Notes under the pieces: model-generated
Database searches by the model: none
The model's input: only the letters and a program-made list of their open reading frames with translations
Told to the model about the DNA's origin: nothing
Program-made: the position numbers and the translations under genes
In this document: positions 8,638-17,532 of the stretch, one piece after another
Numbering within the stretch: the stretch's first letter is position 1
How the letters are laid out: each line of letters begins with the position of its first letter
NCBI GenBank assembly: GCA_045538875.1
Contig: JAZQEG010000009.1
Location: forward strand, 62,001 to 126,000
DNA: 64,000 nucleotides
Direction of reading: 5' to 3'
Source of the DNA: RGIG4708 sp045538875
GTDB taxonomy: Bacteria; Bacillota; Clostridia; UMGS1810

Positions 8638-9069
8638 ATGATAGCAATTGGCAGTGATCACGGCGGTTTTGCCCTAAAGCAGGAAATATTGGAGTATTTA
8701 AAAAGTATTAACATTAAATTTGAGGATGTTGGCTGCTTTGAGGCAAAGTCAGTAGATTATCCCGACATTGCAAAGCTTGTGTGCAAAAAGATAATATGCG
8801 GTGATGCAAAGCTTGGTATTCTTGTGTGCGGCACCGGCATTGGTATGAGCATTTGCGCAAACAAAATCAAAGGTATAAGGGCTGCGCAGTGCAGTGACAC
8901 CTTCAGCGCACGGATGACAAGATGCCACAACAATTCAAATGTACTTACACTTGGCGGCAGAACAGTCGGCCCTGAACTTGCAAAGGACATTGTAAAAGAA
9001 TTTTTAACTGCCGAGTTTGAAGGTGGCAGACATCAGACAAGAATAGATAAAATTATGGAGCTTGAATAG
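8638..9069 (+). CDS. rpiB: Ribose 5-phosphate isomerase B
   Basis: Isomerase (143 aa) interconverting ribose 5-phosphate and ribulose 5-phosphate in the pentose phosphate pathway. IGSDHGGFALK, the active-site Cys region GILVCGTGIGMSICANK, the His pair near MTRCHNNSN, and a C-terminal GGRHQTRIDK are all characteristic. It starts 2 bp after tsaB behind AAAGGAG. With upp downstream it can supply ribose phosphate for nucleotide salvage through PRPP. Members of the LacAB/RpiB family also act on allose or galactose phosphates, but this sequence reads as RpiB. Confidence 0.93.
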   Translation: MIAIGSDHGGFALKQEILEYLKSINIKFEDVGCFEAKSVDYPDIAKLVCKKIICGDAKLGILVCGTGIGMSICANKIKGIRAAQCSDTFSARMTRCHNNSNVLTLGGRTVGPELAKDIVKEFLTAEFEGGRHQTRIDKIMELE

Positions 9070-9150
9070 CTGCAATAATATACACCTAGTGGCAGTGCAT
9101 TTGTATGTGCACACAAAGGAAAAATTACTATCAATATGGAGGAAATTAAA

Positions 9151-9795
9151 ATGAAACACCCGATTTACAAAAATGTTACGGTAATGGAGCATCCGCTCAT
9201 TATCCACAAAATTTCAAAAATGCGTGATGAAACAGTTAGTTCAAAGGAATTTCGCGAGTATGTCAACGAAATTTCGATGCTTATGGGATATGAGGTAACA
9301 CGCAATTTGCCTATGAAAGAGGTGGAAATCAAAACCCCTATTGCAGTTGCAAAAACAAAAATAATTGCAGGCAAAAAGCTTGCTCTTGTGCCTATACTTC
9401 GTGCAGGTCTTGGTATGGTAGATGGTATGCTTAAAATTATGCCAAATGCCAGAGTTGGCCATATAGGTATGTATAGAGACCATATTACCCTTCAGGCAGT
9501 GCCATATTTTTGCAAGCTCCCTGAGGATATTGCAACCCGTGATGTTGTAGTTGTAGACCCTATGCTTGCAACTGGAGTTTCGGGCGATGACGCTATAAAA
9601 ACACTTAAGCAAAAGGGTGTAAAAAGCATTAAATTTGTGTGTATAGTTGCAGCTCCCGAGGGTATAAAGGTGCTTGCCGAAAACCACCCCGATATCGAAA
9701 TTTACTGTGGTATAGTAGATGACACACTCAACGAACATGGCTATATTGTCCCTGGGCTTGGTGATGCAGGCGACAGAATATTTGGTACAAAATGA
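9151..9795 (+). CDS. upp: Uracil phosphoribosyltransferase
   Basis: Pyrimidine-salvage enzyme (214 aa) making UMP from uracil and PRPP. The flexible loop and uracil site are seen in PILRAGLGMVDG, the PRPP loop in DPMLATGVSG, and the C-terminal GLGDAGDRIFG binds uracil. An ATG at 9136 lies in the frame, but GGAGG at 9139-9143 lies between it and the ATG at 9151, so 9151 is the start; it also matches the family's N terminus (MKHPIYKNVTVMEHPLI). Confidence 0.96.
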   Translation: MKHPIYKNVTVMEHPLIIHKISKMRDETVSSKEFREYVNEISMLMGYEVTRNLPMKEVEIKTPIAVAKTKIIAGKKLALVPILRAGLGMVDGMLKIMPNARVGHIGMYRDHITLQAVPYFCKLPEDIATRDVVVVDPMLATGVSGDDAIKTLKQKGVKSIKFVCIVAAPEGIKVLAENHPDIEIYCGIVDDTLNEHGYIVPGLGDAGDRIFGTK

Positions 9796-10292
9796 TGATA
9801 GATACAATAATTAACTATTTAGCCCAGATAGACAAGCTTTTTGCAGTATTTGTAATTTCGATGTTTCCCATTGTGGAGCTTAGGGGAGCAATTCCAATAG
9901 GTGTGGGGCTTGGGCTTGATTTGCTTAAAGTGTATGTTGTAAGTGTTGTAGGCAATATGCTCCCTGTACCATTTATAATTTTGTTTGTGCGCCCTATAAT
10001 AGAATATCTCGGCACTACAAAATATTTTGCAAAAATTGCAAATTGGGTTGAAACACGCACAATGAATAAGTCCGACAAAATTAAAAAATACAAAATGTTT
10101 GGTCTGTTTGTTTTTGTTGCAATACCGCTGCCTGGCACAGGTGCCTGGACAGGCGCAGCTCTTGCAGGGCTTATGGATATGCGGCTTAAGGATTCGGTAC
10201 CTATGATATTTTTGGGTGTTGTTGCGGCAGGAATAATTATGATGCTTATATCATACGGGCTCGGTTCGTTAATAATGAACCTGTTTGCATAA
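9792..10292 (+). CDS. Small multidrug export family membrane protein (COG2426)
   Basis: Integral membrane protein of 166 aa in the Sm_multidrug_ex family (COG2426, PF06695). It starts in overlap with the upp stop; ATG at 9792 and 9795 are both possible. Hydrophobic segments lie near residues 15-60, 110-130 and 140-165. Conserved features are VELRGAIPIG and IPLPGTGAWTGA, two family signatures. The drug-export name comes from weak historic evidence, so transport substrate is unknown. Confidence 0.8.
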   Translation: MMIDTIINYLAQIDKLFAVFVISMFPIVELRGAIPIGVGLGLDLLKVYVVSVVGNMLPVPFIILFVRPIIEYLGTTKYFAKIANWVETRTMNKSDKIKKYKMFGLFVFVAIPLPGTGAWTGAALAGLMDMRLKDSVPMIFLGVVAAGIIMMLISYGLGSLIMNLFA

Positions 10293-10319
10293 TAATGATA
10301 TTTGAGAGGAATGAAAGTT

Positions 10320-11504
10320 ATGAACAAAAGATTATTTACATCAGAATCTGTAACAGAAGGACATCCTGACAAAATATGTGACCAGATTTCAGATGCAGTG
10401 CTTGATGCAATATTAAGTAAGGACCCAATGGCACGCGTTGCATGCGAAACAGCAGTTACTACAGGTATGATTCTTGTTATGGGCGAAATTACAACAAATT
10501 GTTATGTTGACATACCAAGTATTGCACGACAAACAGTTAAAGAAATTGGCTACGACAGAGCAAAATACGGCTTTGATGCCGATACCTGTGCAGTGCTTAC
10601 AAGCATAGATGAGCAGTCTGCCGACATTGCTCTTGGTGTTGACAAATCACTCGAAGCCAAAGAGTCACAATCGGGCGAGCTTGATTTTGGTGCAGGCGAT
10701 CAGGGTATGGTTTTTGGCTATGCGTGTGATGAAACTGAGGAGCTTATGCCAATGCCGATTGCTCTTGCACACAAGCTTAGCAAAAAGCTCACTGAGGTAC
10801 GCAAAAATGGAACTCTCAATTATTTGCGCCCCGACGGCAAAACACAGGTTACAGTTGAGTACGACGGTGACAAACCTGTGCGAATTGATACTATAGTTAT
10901 TTCTACACAGCATGGACCTGAGGTTGACCACGATACAATCGAAAAAGATATGCTTCATTATGTTGTAAATACAACAATAGACCCTAATCTTATTGACCAA
11001 AACACAAAATATTTTATAAATCCTACAGGAAGCTTTGTAATAGGCGGCCCTCAGGGCGACAGCGGCCTTACAGGACGCAAAATCATTGTAGACACCTATG
11101 GCGGCTATGCAAGTCACGGCGGCGGAGCTTTTTCGGGTAAGGATCCTACAAAGGTTGACCGAAGTGCCTGCTATGCTGCTAGATATGTTGCAAAAAATAT
11201 TGTAAAAGCAGGTCTTGCAAAAAAATGCGAAGTTCAGATTGCATATGCAATAGGTGTAAGCAATCCGGTTTCGGTACTTGTAGACACATTTGGTACTGCA
11301 AAAATTGATGAATCAAAAATAGCACAAATTGTACTCGAAGTATTTGATTTGCGCCCTGCAGGCATTATAAAACAGCTTGATTTGCGCAGGCCAATATACA
11401 AACAAACTGCCGCTTACGGTCACTTTGGCAGAACAGATATTGACCTCCCGTGGGAAAAATGCGATAAAGTAGACATTTTAAAACAAAAAGCTGGTATTAT
11501 GTGA
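10320..11504 (+). CDS. metK: S-adenosylmethionine synthetase
   Basis: Makes S-adenosylmethionine from ATP and methionine (394 aa). Signatures: FTSESVTEGHPDKICDQISDA at the N terminus (methionine/ATP site), GAGDQGMVFGYA, the GGGAFSGKDPTKVDRS phosphate loop, and DLRRPIYKQTAAYGHFGR near the end. Start: a TTG at 10302 and ATG at 10311 are in frame, but GAGAGGA (10304-10310) abuts 10311, whereas the ATG at 10320 is correctly spaced and gives the conserved N terminus. SAM would feed the radical SAM enzymes and methyltransferases encoded nearby. Confidence 0.96.
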   Translation: MNKRLFTSESVTEGHPDKICDQISDAVLDAILSKDPMARVACETAVTTGMILVMGEITTNCYVDIPSIARQTVKEIGYDRAKYGFDADTCAVLTSIDEQSADIALGVDKSLEAKESQSGELDFGAGDQGMVFGYACDETEELMPMPIALAHKLSKKLTEVRKNGTLNYLRPDGKTQVTVEYDGDKPVRIDTIVISTQHGPEVDHDTIEKDMLHYVVNTTIDPNLIDQNTKYFINPTGSFVIGGPQGDSGLTGRKIIVDTYGGYASHGGGAFSGKDPTKVDRSACYAARYVAKNIVKAGLAKKCEVQIAYAIGVSNPVSVLVDTFGTAKIDESKIAQIVLEVFDLRPAGIIKQLDLRRPIYKQTAAYGHFGRTDIDLPWEKCDKVDILKQKAGIM

Positions 11505-11518
11505 GTAACTGAGATAAG

Positions 11519-11547
11519 CCTCTCCGCATATTATTTAAGCGGAGAGG
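11519..11547 (+). promoter_or_regulatory. Hairpin between metK and the next ORF, containing its ribosome site
   Basis: CCTCTCCGC pairs perfectly with GCGGAGAGG (9 bp, loop of 11). The right arm is also the only ribosome site (GGAGAGG) for the ATG at 11557. No T run follows, so it is not a classical terminator; it could limit translation of the downstream gene or act as a weak stop after metK. Confidence 0.6.
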
Positions 11548-11556
11548 TGTTGTTAT

Positions 11557-11919
11557 ATGTTTGACATTGTAATAAAAACAGTTATAACATTTTTGGTGTG
11601 TTATGCACTTATTGATATAGGTATAAGGATATTTGACAACTTGTTTTCGGCACACAATTACCGCAGGGATAAAATTTTTGTTGTTGTAAAGGTGTTTAAC
11701 CGCGAAAAAAATCTTGAGTACATTATACGGAGCATAATATGGAAAAACCTTAGATGCTCAAAGTGCGGTGATGTGCCTAATGTGCTTATAGTTGATATGG
11801 GCTGTGATGAGGAAACTTCACATATAGGAAAGCAGCTTGCCAAGGATTATTCTTTTATATATTACACAGGCAAAGACGAATTTGATGATTTTTTTAGTAA
11901 TTTTAACAGATTGGAGTAA
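11557..11919 (+). CDS. Membrane-anchored hypothetical protein
   Basis: 120 aa with no family I can name. Residues 5-25 form one hydrophobic N-terminal helix; the rest is predicted soluble and cytoplasmic. The soluble part begins KIFVVVKVFNREKNLEYIIRS and includes VLIVDMGCDEE and FIYYTGKDEFDDF, a spacing reminiscent of the first half of a GT-A glycosyltransferase fold (strand, helix with R, strand with D), but it is too short for an enzyme. Its ribosome site is within a hairpin downstream of metK; the next gene starts 2 bp after its stop. The glycosyltransferase-like resemblance is a guess. Confidence 0.65.
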   Translation: MFDIVIKTVITFLVCYALIDIGIRIFDNLFSAHNYRRDKIFVVVKVFNREKNLEYIIRSIIWKNLRCSKCGDVPNVLIVDMGCDEETSHIGKQLAKDYSFIYYTGKDEFDDFFSNFNRLE

Positions 11920-11921
11920 CT

Positions 11922-12866
11922 ATGAGATACAAACCATATTCCCAATATCTAAAGCAAAAATACGGCGAAAAGGTATACAAATTGCCTGTCAACCTGCCAA
12001 TTACCTGCCCCAACAAAGACGGTACCTGCGGTGTTGGCGGGTGTATTTATTGTGCAGAAATTGGTGCAGCGTTTGAAAATTTGCCTCCATCAATGCCAGT
12101 TGAGCAGCAGTTAAAACAAAATATGGAATTTATAGGCAAAAAATACAAAGCAAACAAATTTATTGCTTATTTTCAAAATTACACAAATACATATATTCCA
12201 TACAAACAATTTTGCGATAATATAAGCAAGGCAGCAATGCAAAACATAGTACAAATAAGCATTTCCACAAGGCCCGATTGTATTAACGACAAATATATGA
12301 GCTTTTTAAGGGAGTTTTCGCTCAAAAACAATATAGATATATGCATAGAGCTTGGGCTGCAAACTGTAAATTACAAAACACTAAAAATCATCAACAGAGG
12401 CCATACTCTCGCACAGTTTATAGATGCGGTGCTTACCATTCACAAATACGGCTTTGATGTGTGCGCACACCTTATACTCAACTTGCCGTGGGATGATATG
12501 GACGATGTGATAGAATGTGCAAAAATACTATCTGCCCTTAAGGTTGAGCAGGTAAAGCTGCATAGCCTTTATATATTAAAAAACACACCTCTTGCAAAAA
12601 TGTATTTAGATGGTGAGTTTTCCATGGGTACATACCAGAGCTATATTGACAGAGTAATTACATTTGTTGAATATTTGTCACCCGATATTGTTATTCAGAG
12701 GTTAATTGGCAGAGCTAAAGAAGAGCATACGGTTTTTGCTAATTACGGGTGCAGCTGGTGGAAGATAAAAGATGAGATTGATGCACAACTTGAAAGCCGT
12801 AATACCTATCAGGGCAAAAAATGCACCTATCTTGACGGCAGTGCAATAAAAAAGTTTGAAAAATAA
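11922..12866 (+). CDS. Radical SAM protein, TIGR01212/YhcC family
   Basis: 314-aa radical SAM enzyme. The cluster-binding cysteines are in CPNKDGTCGVGGCIYC, the extended spacing characteristic of the YhcC/TIGR01212 family rather than the usual CxxxCxxC. Other family motifs: FIAYFQNYTNTY, ISISTRPDCI, IELGLQT, and AHLILNLPWD. The reaction is not assigned here. It lies 2 bp after the membrane ORF behind TTGGAG and ends the metK-led group; a promoter follows. Confidence 0.88.
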   Translation: MRYKPYSQYLKQKYGEKVYKLPVNLPITCPNKDGTCGVGGCIYCAEIGAAFENLPPSMPVEQQLKQNMEFIGKKYKANKFIAYFQNYTNTYIPYKQFCDNISKAAMQNIVQISISTRPDCINDKYMSFLREFSLKNNIDICIELGLQTVNYKTLKIINRGHTLAQFIDAVLTIHKYGFDVCAHLILNLPWDDMDDVIECAKILSALKVEQVKLHSLYILKNTPLAKMYLDGEFSMGTYQSYIDRVITFVEYLSPDIVIQRLIGRAKEEHTVFANYGCSWWKIKDEIDAQLESRNTYQGKKCTYLDGSAIKKFEK

Positions 12867-12887
12867 TGAAAAATTTTTGTTAAATTG

Positions 12888-12916
12888 TTGTAATTTACCT
12901 TAGTTTTTGATATAAT
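12888..12916 (+). promoter_or_regulatory. Sigma-A promoter of the yicC-remA-gmk block
   Basis: TTGTAA (12888-12893), 17-bp spacer, TATAAT (12911-12916), about 67 bp upstream of the yicC ATG. The only good promoter seen before the long co-directional block that ends near 27.8 kb. Confidence 0.75.
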
Positions 12917-12982
12917 TATACATAATAAGTAAGTGGGAGGCAGTGTGTAGTTTTATTTTTTAAAATTACATACATACTTGAT

Positions 12983-13861
12983 ATGATAAAAAGTATGACA
13001 GGCTATGGCAGAGCCGAAAAAGTATTTGAAAATTACAAGCTTACAATTGAGGTAAAATCGGTAAACAACAGGTATCTTGATTATAATGTAAAGCTGTACA
13101 GGCAGTACTCCTTTGTGGAGGATGTAGTAAGAGAATGTGTATCATCTGTAATTTCCAGAGGTAAGGTAGATGTATTTATTCAGTTTGACACAGCTGGCTG
13201 TGACGATACTGTTATTACACTTAACGAGGATGTTGCAAAAGGCTATCACAATGCTCTGTGTGAAATGAGCCAAAAGCTCGGTGTTGAAAACGATGTTACA
13301 ACAACCTCGCTTTCAAGATTTTCCGATATATTTACAATCGAAAAAAAGGAGCAGGATAAGGAACAAATTTGTGCACATGTTAAAGAGGTTTTGACAGATG
13401 CACTTAATGACCTTACAAATACAAGAGCCCGTGAGGGTGAAAGGCTTAAAAAGTTTTTTGATGAGTGCATCAGCACAGTTAAAGACATTGTTGATGTTAT
13501 TAAAGAGCGCTCACCCCAGACAGTTTGTGAATACACACAGCGTATGAAGGAAAGAATAACAGAAATACTGGGCGGTGTAGAGGTTGACCAAACAAGGCTG
13601 CTTACCGAAGTTGGTATTTTTGCCGATAAAGTCAACATTGCTGAGGAAATAATCAGATTTGAAAGCCATCTTAAAGAATATTCGCATTTGCTTACATGTG
13701 ATGCTCCTGTTGGGCGTAAGCTCGATTTTATTATTCAGGAGCTAAACAGAGAGGCAAATACAATGGGTTCAAAATGCAACGATTTTGTTATAAGCAAATC
13801 GGTTGTAGATTTAAAATCCGAAATTGAAAAGCTCCGCGAGCAAGTTCAGAATATTGAATAA
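12983..13861 (+). CDS. yicC: YicC/YloC family endoribonuclease
   Basis: 292-aa member of the YicC family, whose E. coli and Bacillus members are RNases implicated in RNA turnover. N terminus IKSMTGYGRAE, then EVKSVNNRYLDYN (conserved VNxRxLD), and the C-terminal DUF1732 segment with GRKLDFIIQELNREANTMGSK. The coiled-coil-like middle (about 110-200) is rich in Glu and Lys. The ATG at 12983 has only a weak ribosome site. It heads the conserved Firmicutes gene order yloC-remA-gmk-rpoZ. Confidence 0.93.
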   Translation: MIKSMTGYGRAEKVFENYKLTIEVKSVNNRYLDYNVKLYRQYSFVEDVVRECVSSVISRGKVDVFIQFDTAGCDDTVITLNEDVAKGYHNALCEMSQKLGVENDVTTTSLSRFSDIFTIEKKEQDKEQICAHVKEVLTDALNDLTNTRAREGERLKKFFDECISTVKDIVDVIKERSPQTVCEYTQRMKERITEILGGVEVDQTRLLTEVGIFADKVNIAEEIIRFESHLKEYSHLLTCDAPVGRKLDFIIQELNREANTMGSKCNDFVISKSVVDLKSEIEKLREQVQNIE

Positions 13862-13876
13862 ACAGGTGATTAAGCT

Positions 13877-14149
13877 ATGAAGTTAATTAATATAGGATTT
13901 GGTAATATTGTTGCTGCCGACAAGGTTGTTGCAATGGTAAGTCCCGAATCTGCTCCAATAAAACGTATTATTCAGGAATCAAGAGATAAAGGTATGCTTA
14001 TAGATGCCACCTACGGCAGACGTACAAGATCGGTTATAGTTACCGACAGCGACCATGTTATACTTTCGGCTATCCAGACCGAAACACTTGCCAACAGGCT
14101 TGACGACAGAGATGTTGCTCTCATTCAGGAGGAATTTGAAAATGAGTAA
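13877..14149 (+). CDS. remA: Extracellular matrix regulator RemA (DUF370)
   Basis: Small DNA-binding protein (90 aa). In Bacillus RemA activates biofilm matrix and osmoprotection genes by binding repeated sites as a ring-shaped oligomer. Sequence KLINIGFGNIVAADKVVA, then SAPIKRIIQESRDKGMLIDATYGRRTRSVI is nearly invariant in the family. It overlaps gmk by 8 bp, the usual arrangement in Clostridia and Bacilli. Its targets in this organism are unknown. Confidence 0.94.
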   Translation: MKLINIGFGNIVAADKVVAMVSPESAPIKRIIQESRDKGMLIDATYGRRTRSVIVTDSDHVILSAIQTETLANRLDDRDVALIQEEFENE

Positions 14150-14753
14150 AGGCAATCTTATAGTTTTTAGCGGGCCGTCCGGTTCGGGCAAGGGCACAAT
14201 TTTGGCAAAATATTTTAATACCGATGCAGGCAAAAGCTCGGCTCTTTCCATTTCGGCAACAACAAGGCCGCCTCGCCCAGGCGAGCTTGACGGAGTAAAT
14301 TACTACTTTTTGTCAAGGGATGAGTTTGAAATGCGTATAAAAAGCAACGGCTTTTTAGAGTATGCAGAGTTTTGCGGCAATTATTACGGTACACCAAAAG
14401 CTGAGGTTATGCAAAAGCTCAATGATGGAATTGATGTAATTCTCGAAATTGAGGTTCAGGGTGCAATGAAAATTAAGCAGCAAATGCCTGAGGCGGTAAT
14501 GATATTTGTAGTTCCGCCGTCGTTTAAAGAGCTGCGTAGCAGACTTATTGGCCGAGGTACCGAGTCGATTGAAGTGATAGACAAGCGTATCGGTCAGGCA
14601 TTAAATGAGGTCAAATGCATAAATGAATATACATATGTAATTGTTAATGACAAGTTAGATGCCGCGCTAGAGGAATTTACAGCTATATTAAAAGCTGAAC
14701 ATTTAAAGGTAAATAAAAATATAAATACTATTCAAGAGGTGTGTAAATTATGA
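14142..14753 (+). CDS. gmk: Guanylate kinase
   Basis: Phosphorylates GMP to GDP (203 aa). P-loop FSGPSGSGKGT at the N terminus, SISATTRPPRPGE (GMP-binding region), VDGVNYYFLS-like DGVNYYFLSRDEF, and VILEIEVQGAMKIK. Start at the ATG 14142 with AGGAGGA at 14127-14133; the open frame extends upstream only as a remA shadow. It overlaps remA by 8 bp and rpoZ by 4 bp, so the three are translationally linked. Confidence 0.96.
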   Translation: MSKGNLIVFSGPSGSGKGTILAKYFNTDAGKSSALSISATTRPPRPGELDGVNYYFLSRDEFEMRIKSNGFLEYAEFCGNYYGTPKAEVMQKLNDGIDVILEIEVQGAMKIKQQMPEAVMIFVVPPSFKELRSRLIGRGTESIEVIDKRIGQALNEVKCINEYTYVIVNDKLDAALEEFTAILKAEHLKVNKNINTIQEVCKL

Positions 14754-15004
14754 TGATTAGTCCTTCAGTAGACGAGGTACTCAATGCAAGAAATATCAAA
14801 AACAGATATAGTCTTGTTATTATTACCGCAAAAAGAGCAAGAGAAATTCAAGAAACAGGTGTAACTTTTACAAGTTGCGGTTCCAACAAAGCAGTTTCTG
14901 TTGCACTTAACGAAATTCACGAAAACAAAGTTACATTCAAAGAGCACGACGAAAGTGCAAATGCGGATTTTTATGTGTTTAAGGATGACATTATAGAGCA
15001 ATAA
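14750..15004 (+). CDS. rpoZ: RNA polymerase omega subunit
   Basis: 84-aa omega subunit that helps assemble core RNA polymerase. Recognised by PSVDEVLNARNIKNRYSLVIITAKRAREI, which contains the conserved helix with the AKRARE motif, and by SVALNEI. ATGATG start overlapping the gmk stop by 4 bp behind AAGAGGTG. In Firmicutes coaBC normally follows; here a weak hairpin and then priA follow. Confidence 0.93.
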   Translation: MMISPSVDEVLNARNIKNRYSLVIITAKRAREIQETGVTFTSCGSNKAVSVALNEIHENKVTFKEHDESANADFYVFKDDIIEQ

Positions 15005-15015
15005 TTTTTACTTAG

Positions 15016-15040
15016 CCTCAGAATTTAATCTGGGGTTTTA
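15016..15040 (+). terminator. Weak hairpin between rpoZ and priA
   Basis: CCTCAGA pairs with TCTGGGG (one G-T pair) around ATTTAA, followed by TTTTA. Short and imperfect; may partially terminate after rpoZ. Confidence 0.5.
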
Positions 15041-15064
15041 GTGCTTTTATCGGGGAGGGATAGT

Positions 15065-17518
15065 ATGATTGCCGAAATAGTTTTAAACAGTGTATCAAAG
15101 GTAACAGATTCGGTATATCACTATGCAATCCCTAAGCAATTTGAGCACAAAATATCTGTTGGTATGCGTGTTGAGGTTGAATTTGGCAAAGGCAACCGTG
15201 TAATGGAGGGCTTTGTTACAGGTTTTACCGATAAAAGCGAGTTTAAAAACTTAAAACCCATAAAAGATATTATCGACGATACATCATACTTTGATGAAAA
15301 ATCATTTAAGCTTGCTGAGTTTATGCATCACAGGTATTTTTGCTCGTATATTCAGGCAATAAAAACAATAATCCCTGTTGGTGTAAATACAAAATTTATA
15401 AAGCTTGTATTTCTTGATACAACAGATGAGCAACAAATTGCAAACTCATGCAAAAACTCTGCAATATGCGAAAGAGTTGTTGCAGAGCTAAAAAAATGCT
15501 CGCCACTTACCATGGAGCAGCTTGCTGCTAATATTGGCAGAGGTAACATTGCCGGTGCTGTCCTCAAGCTCTGTGACAGCAAAATTGTGCATACCGAGCT
15601 TATGCGTAACAGTGGTATTAAGGATTCTGTTGCAGCATATGCTTTGCTTAATTGTGATGCTATAGACGCATACGAATTTTGCGACAAATTTGCAAAAAAG
15701 GCTCCCGCTCAGGTTAGAGCACTTGAGCTTTTGTGCGATTGCGGCGAGGTTATGGTGTCGGAGCTTATGGAAATGGCAGATGTTTCACGCCAGGCAATAG
15801 ATGCCCTTTGCCAAAAGGGGTATGTTACTGTCGGTAAATCGGTTGTTCGCAAAGATTTGTTTGAAAGCGAATGTGTAACCGAGTGCATTAGGCACACATT
15901 AAATGACGAGCAGGCCTATGCAACAGAGTGCATTTCAAATTCAATTAAAAATGATGAGAGTACAACATATTTGCTTCATGGTATTACAGGCAGCGGCAAA
16001 ACAGAGGTTTATTTAAATTTAATTAAAAACACCGTAGCTAAAGGTAAAAAAGCCATATTGCTTGTTCCCGAAATAGCACTTACCCCTCAAATGATAAGCA
16101 GGGTAGTTTCGAGGTTCCCCGACAAGGTAGCGGTTATTCATAGCTCTCTTACCATAAAGCAGAGGTACGAGCAATGGAAAAGAATTAAACAAAATGAGGT
16201 TGATGTTGTGGTAGGGGCACGTTCTGCAGTTTTTGCTCCCTTTGACAACATCGGCATAATAATTGTTGACGAAGAACACGAAAACACATACAAATCCGAG
16301 GCTTCGCCAAGGTATCACGCAGTGGAAATTGCAAGGTTTAGAGCAAATCAGCACGGAGCAGTACTTTTGCTTGCAAGTGCAACTCCGTCTGTTGACAGCT
16401 ATTACAAAGCAAAAAACGGCAAGTACAAATTGCTTGAGCTTAAAAAGCGTGCTACCGATGCAACACTTCCCAAGGTTGAAATTGTTGATATGCGTAAACA
16501 GCTTGAAATGGGCAATATGAGCGTAATTAGCAATACACTTTGTGAACAAATCAGGGCAAATATACAAAACAACAAACAGACAATTTTGTTTTTAAACAGG
16601 AGAGGCCACTCAAGCTTTGTGTCATGCCGAAGCTGCGGCTACACTGTAAAGTGCCCTCACTGTAATGTGTCTATGACATATCATAAACACAAAAACAAAA
16701 TGATGTGTCATTATTGTGACTATATGTGTGACTATCCGCAAAAATGCCCAAGCTGCGGCAGCGGTTATATAAAGCATTTTGGCACAGGCACCCAAAGGGT
16801 AGCAGAACAAATAGAAAAGCTTTTTCCAAACGCCACATATATCCGTATGGATGCCGATACCACTACTGACAGAACTGCTCACGAAAGGATTCTTAAGGAA
16901 TTTATTGATAATAATATAAATATTTTAATAGGCACACAAATGGTTACAAAGGGCCTTGATTTTGAAAATGTAACACTAGTTGGGGTACTTGCGGCAGATA
17001 TGAGCCTCAATCAGGAGGATTACCGTGCGCAAGAGCGCACCTTTAACCTTATTACTCAGGTGTGCGGCAGAGCAGGCAGAGGTAAATATGCAGGAAAAGC
17101 TGTAATTCAAACATACAATCCCGATGACGAAACTATAATTTTAAGTAGTCTTCACGATTACAAAAGCTTTTACAAAAACGAAATTGAGTTTAGAAAATTA
17201 ATGGTTTATCCACCATTTTGTGAGTTTATCAATTTTGTGTTTACACACACAAATTACAATACGGCAAAGCAAACCTGCCATAGCTTTTACAATGATTTAA
17301 AATCTGCAGTAAAGGAGTTTTCGGGCTTAATAGAGGTTTACTTGCCAAATGAGGCGCCAATAAAAATGATTAATGACAAATACCGCTTTAGAATACTTGC
17401 AAAAGGCAGGTATAACAAAGCGATGTATGATGCAATAGGTAATTTGTATAATAAATATTTAAAATCAAAAAATAATGCGAGCATAGTTGTAGATGTAAAT
17501 CCGCAAAATATGTATTAA
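15065..17518 (+). CDS. priA: Primosomal protein N', replication restart helicase PriA
   Basis: 817-aa 3'-5' DNA helicase that recognises stalled forks and reloads the replisome. The N-terminal DNA-binding domain (about 1-110) is followed by a winged-helix part and the helicase core with Walker A GITGSGKTEVY, ILLVPEIALTPQM, the DEEH box, SATPS, and motif V/VI residues in GTQMVTKGLDF and QVCGRAGR. The zinc-binding insert has paired cysteines in CRSCGYTVKCPHC and CHYCDY...CPSC. A GTG at 15041 lies in frame, but GGGGAGGGA precedes the ATG at 15065 at the right spacing. Confidence 0.96.
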   Translation: MIAEIVLNSVSKVTDSVYHYAIPKQFEHKISVGMRVEVEFGKGNRVMEGFVTGFTDKSEFKNLKPIKDIIDDTSYFDEKSFKLAEFMHHRYFCSYIQAIKTIIPVGVNTKFIKLVFLDTTDEQQIANSCKNSAICERVVAELKKCSPLTMEQLAANIGRGNIAGAVLKLCDSKIVHTELMRNSGIKDSVAAYALLNCDAIDAYEFCDKFAKKAPAQVRALELLCDCGEVMVSELMEMADVSRQAIDALCQKGYVTVGKSVVRKDLFESECVTECIRHTLNDEQAYATECISNSIKNDESTTYLLHGITGSGKTEVYLNLIKNTVAKGKKAILLVPEIALTPQMISRVVSRFPDKVAVIHSSLTIKQRYEQWKRIKQNEVDVVVGARSAVFAPFDNIGIIIVDEEHENTYKSEASPRYHAVEIARFRANQHGAVLLLASATPSVDSYYKAKNGKYKLLELKKRATDATLPKVEIVDMRKQLEMGNMSVISNTLCEQIRANIQNNKQTILFLNRRGHSSFVSCRSCGYTVKCPHCNVSMTYHKHKNKMMCHYCDYMCDYPQKCPSCGSGYIKHFGTGTQRVAEQIEKLFPNATYIRMDADTTTDRTAHERILKEFIDNNINILIGTQMVTKGLDFENVTLVGVLAADMSLNQEDYRAQERTFNLITQVCGRAGRGKYAGKAVIQTYNPDDETIILSSLHDYKSFYKNEIEFRKLMVYPPFCEFINFVFTHTNYNTAKQTCHSFYNDLKSAVKEFSGLIEVYLPNEAPIKMINDKYRFRILAKGRYNKAMYDAIGNLYNKYLKSKNNASIVVDVNPQNMY

Positions 17519-17532
17519 CGGAGGAAATATAT

